Below, piece by piece: positions 62,301-64,000 of a stretch of DNA of 64,000 nt. Position numbers and translations under genes: made by a program. The DNA is taken from positions 1-64,000 of the forward strand of contig NZ_JBMSDT010000007.1 of the NCBI RefSeq assembly GCF_049445795.1, written 5' to 3'. Source of the DNA: Larkinella sp049445795 (GTDB taxonomy: Bacteria > Bacteroidota > Bacteroidia > Cytophagales > Spirosomataceae). Positions within the stretch are counted from its first letter, which is position 1, and every line of letters begins with the position of its first letter. A model generated the notes under the pieces. That model saw only the letters and a program-made list of their open reading frames with translations, was not told the DNA's origin and did not search any database.

Positions 62301-62837
62301 ATGTCTCTCGAACAGCTTCTTGACTCGGTAGCGACTGCCCGAAGCCGGTATATTGGTGATGTGCAACAACTTACGGAAGCACAGGCCCGCTGGAAACCCG
62401 ACCCGGATGCCTGGAGCGCCGTTGACATCACCGAACATCTGTACTGGGCCGAACACGGCGGCATCTGGGGCATGTGGCGGATTTTGCAGGACAAACGCGA
62501 CGGCAAACCGCCCGTCTGGACCGGCGAACTCATCCACCGAGGCTTACCGATTGAAGAAATTGTGGCCCGGACCTGGCAAGTGAAAGAAAAGGTGCCACCC
62601 ATTGCCGCACCCCGCATGGGTGGTTCGGTGGCGTTCTGGCTGGCTGCGCTGGAGAGCCTGCAACAACCCCTGACAAAGCTGAGTCAGGAACTGGCCGATG
62701 AAGATTTCGAGGCCATCATTCACCCGCATCCGATTTCGGGTCCGCTGGATGTCGGGCAGCGGTTTGAATTCCTGCGGTTTCATATCGACCGCCACCGGAA
62801 CCAGGTGGCGGAGTTGCGGGCGCAGATGCCCGTGTAG
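62301..62837 (+). CDS. DinB-family protein
   Basis: 178 residues from the ATG at 62301 (MSLEQLLDSVATARSRYIGDV). A four-helix bundle with the DinB metal-binding pattern: ITEHLYWAEHGGIWGM (first His) and LRFHIDRHRNQVAEL (HxxxH). These are metal-dependent thiol transferases or hydrolases, some using bacillithiol. BshA elsewhere in the window makes a bacillithiol-dependent role possible. Confidence 0.82.
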   Translation: MSLEQLLDSVATARSRYIGDVQQLTEAQARWKPDPDAWSAVDITEHLYWAEHGGIWGMWRILQDKRDGKPPVWTGELIHRGLPIEEIVARTWQVKEKVPPIAAPRMGGSVAFWLAALESLQQPLTKLSQELADEDFEAIIHPHPISGPLDVGQRFEFLRFHIDRHRNQVAELRAQMPV

Positions 62838-63005
62838 AAAACCGGTTTGCTTCTTTTTGAAAAACCGGCAAACCGGTTCAGATAAAATTTCCGGCGCTTC
62901 ACATAGAACCGGTCCCCTTCTCCCTTTTTTCTGCCTTCTTTTGGGGCTTGAATAGCGGCTTCCGCCCGAAGGTCCGCGCGCAAATACCTGTACGCAACAA
63001 ATACA

Positions 63006-63773
63006 ATGAACACCTTCACGAATGCACTTCCGCTGGCCAACTGCCTGCTGGCGGTGGCCCTGCTGGCCGGATGCAAAGGCGATGGCAGCGAGCTTTCGCC
63101 CGATCAACCCAAAAAAGGCCACCTGACCGGCAAGGTGACCGATCCGCAGGGAAAACCGCTGAAAGGAGCCGAGATCGTGGCCGACAATACCTGGCTGTAC
63201 AACAGCAACCTGGTCACCCGAAGCGACGCGAACGGCGCGTATTCCATTGCCTTACCGGCGGCTGCTTCCACGTATCAGGCCACAGCCCAGCTTCAGGTCA
63301 GTTACCACGGGCAGACCTACGAGCTTGATCTGCGCCCTGACGAGCCCGAAGGCTTCACCCAGGACGGGGCCGTTCGCAACTTTCAATGGGCTTTGAACGG
63401 AGAATACCCCGATCATGCCGGGCGGTTTTACGGCGGAACGATTACACTCGACAAAGAAATCGGGAGTGAGTTGTACGACGTTGAAAACATCCTGTTCACG
63501 CTGACGCCGGTGGGGCCGCTGATCGACGGTTCGACGGGCAAAACCCTGAAACTCAAAAGCGGCCAGCCCCGGACTAATTCCTACGGAAAACTGGTCGACG
63601 TGCCCATCGGGCGGTACCGGATTTCGGCGGTGCACGAACCGAGCGGGGCTAAAATCCGGGTTCGCAACAAAAATGGCACCTTCGCGGCCGACGGCACCGT
63701 GACGCTCGATTTTTACGGCAACCAGTCGCCCTGGTACTGCTTTAACTGCATGGTGATTGAATATGGCGAGTAG
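63006..63773 (+). CDS. Lipoprotein with carboxypeptidase-regulatory-like domain
   Basis: 255 residues. Lipobox LLAGC at about 19-23. A beta-sandwich follows (GHLTGKVTDPQGKPLKGAEIVADNTW ... SDANGAYSIALP), as in CarboxypepD_reg. The remainder is beta-rich (NLFYNG-like end ...FYGNQSPWYCFNCMVIEYGE). Surface-exposed or periplasmic; function unknown. Confidence 0.75.
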   Translation: MNTFTNALPLANCLLAVALLAGCKGDGSELSPDQPKKGHLTGKVTDPQGKPLKGAEIVADNTWLYNSNLVTRSDANGAYSIALPAAASTYQATAQLQVSYHGQTYELDLRPDEPEGFTQDGAVRNFQWALNGEYPDHAGRFYGGTITLDKEIGSELYDVENILFTLTPVGPLIDGSTGKTLKLKSGQPRTNSYGKLVDVPIGRYRISAVHEPSGAKIRVRNKNGTFAADGTVTLDFYGNQSPWYCFNCMVIEYGE

Positions 63774-63872
63774 ACAAGGGTCGGTTCGGCGGAAAAACTG
63801 AAAATTCGGGGGCTGTTTATACCGGTTTTCATAGGCTGCGGTTATCTTGTAGCGCCTAAACCAAAACCGGCC

Positions 63873-64000
63873 ATGAACTTCCAGATCTTCCCCGACTACA
63901 ATGCGCTCTCGCGCCATACCGCCCAACACATTGCCGATTTGTTGAACCGCAAGCCCGACGCGCTGATCTGCGCGGCCTCCGGCGATACGCCCGTGGGCAC
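63873..64000 (+). CDS. Start of a NagB/glucosamine-6-phosphate isomerase-family gene (cut by the window edge)
   Basis: Only the first 42 residues are visible (MNFQIFPDYNALSRHTAQHIADLL...ALICAASGDTPVGT). The ASGDTPVGT phosphate loop is the NagB/6-phosphogluconolactonase pattern. It would be the third gene of this family in the window. Confidence 0.75.
   Translation, partial: MNFQIFPDYNALSRHTAQHIADLLNRKPDALICAASGDTPVG

Overview
The window looks like a chromosomal segment of a Bacteroidota bacterium, most likely a Cytophagales (Spirosoma/Larkinella/Runella-like). This is inferred from gene content: BshA (bacillithiol), a TonB receptor with a carboxypeptidase-regulatory N-domain, Gfo/Idh/MocA oxidoreductase, ThuA, DUF1501 and DUF1549/DUF1553 proteins, FtsX-type ABC permease, AraC regulators and a RAYT transposase with its REP palindromes. 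Most genes are GC-rich; the first 1.1 kb and the gene near 11.5 kb are visibly AT-rich and look acquired.

Layout. 1-2.9 kb: the end of an insertion-sequence transposase, two small membrane proteins (one apparently cut by the IS), two bacteriocin-like peptides with double-glycine leaders, a GT1 glycosyltransferase and a translationally coupled HTH protein. 3-9.3 kb: purQ, bshA, a UbiA prenyltransferase, a secreted protein, a lipoprotein/MerC-like divergent pair with three tandem palindromic operators, and an oxidoreductase. 9.3-11.4 kb: nagA-nagB amino-sugar operon with a terminator. 11.4-18.9 kb: AraC/MFS/TonB-receptor and epimerase/AraC groups.

19.0-34.2 kb is the standout: a same-strand, largely contiguous block encoding, in transcription order, a caspase fused to an SGNH hydrolase, a probable bacterial gasdermin (pore-forming cell-death effector), an MpaB/Lcp-type oxygenase fused to DUF5995, a 7TM-DISM adenylate cyclase, a CHAT protease, an nSTAND NTPase with a beta-propeller, and a secreted caspase. 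Known bacterial gasdermins are held inactive by a short C-terminal segment and released by a neighbouring protease. Here three distinct clan-CD proteases and a STAND-type sensor sit beside one gasdermin, suggesting a multi-input abortive-infection/cell-suicide island. A 27-bp inverted repeat joins the caspase stop codon to the gasdermin start codon and could couple their translation.

34.4-49.7 kb: a PAS histidine kinase, then a sugar/glycoside catabolic set (TIM-barrel isomerase, ThuA, glucose-dehydrogenase-like protein with cytochrome c, DUF1501 and DUF1549/1553 proteins). A Nudix-type regulator with a degenerate Nudix box sits opposite a palindromic operator. An ABC permease and an LD-carboxypeptidase follow. 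49.9-53.9 kb: a NagB-PIG-L fusion, a RAYT transposase surrounded by REP palindromes, and a NagX-like acyltransferase whose 5' end has been invaded by a REP. 54-64 kb: M16 peptidase, AraC-type regulator, SnoaL-like protein, an SGNH/MBOAT O-acetylation pair, VOC and DinB proteins, a lipoprotein, and the start of a third NagB-family gene cut by the window edge.

No rRNA, tRNA, CRISPR array or prophage was recognised.
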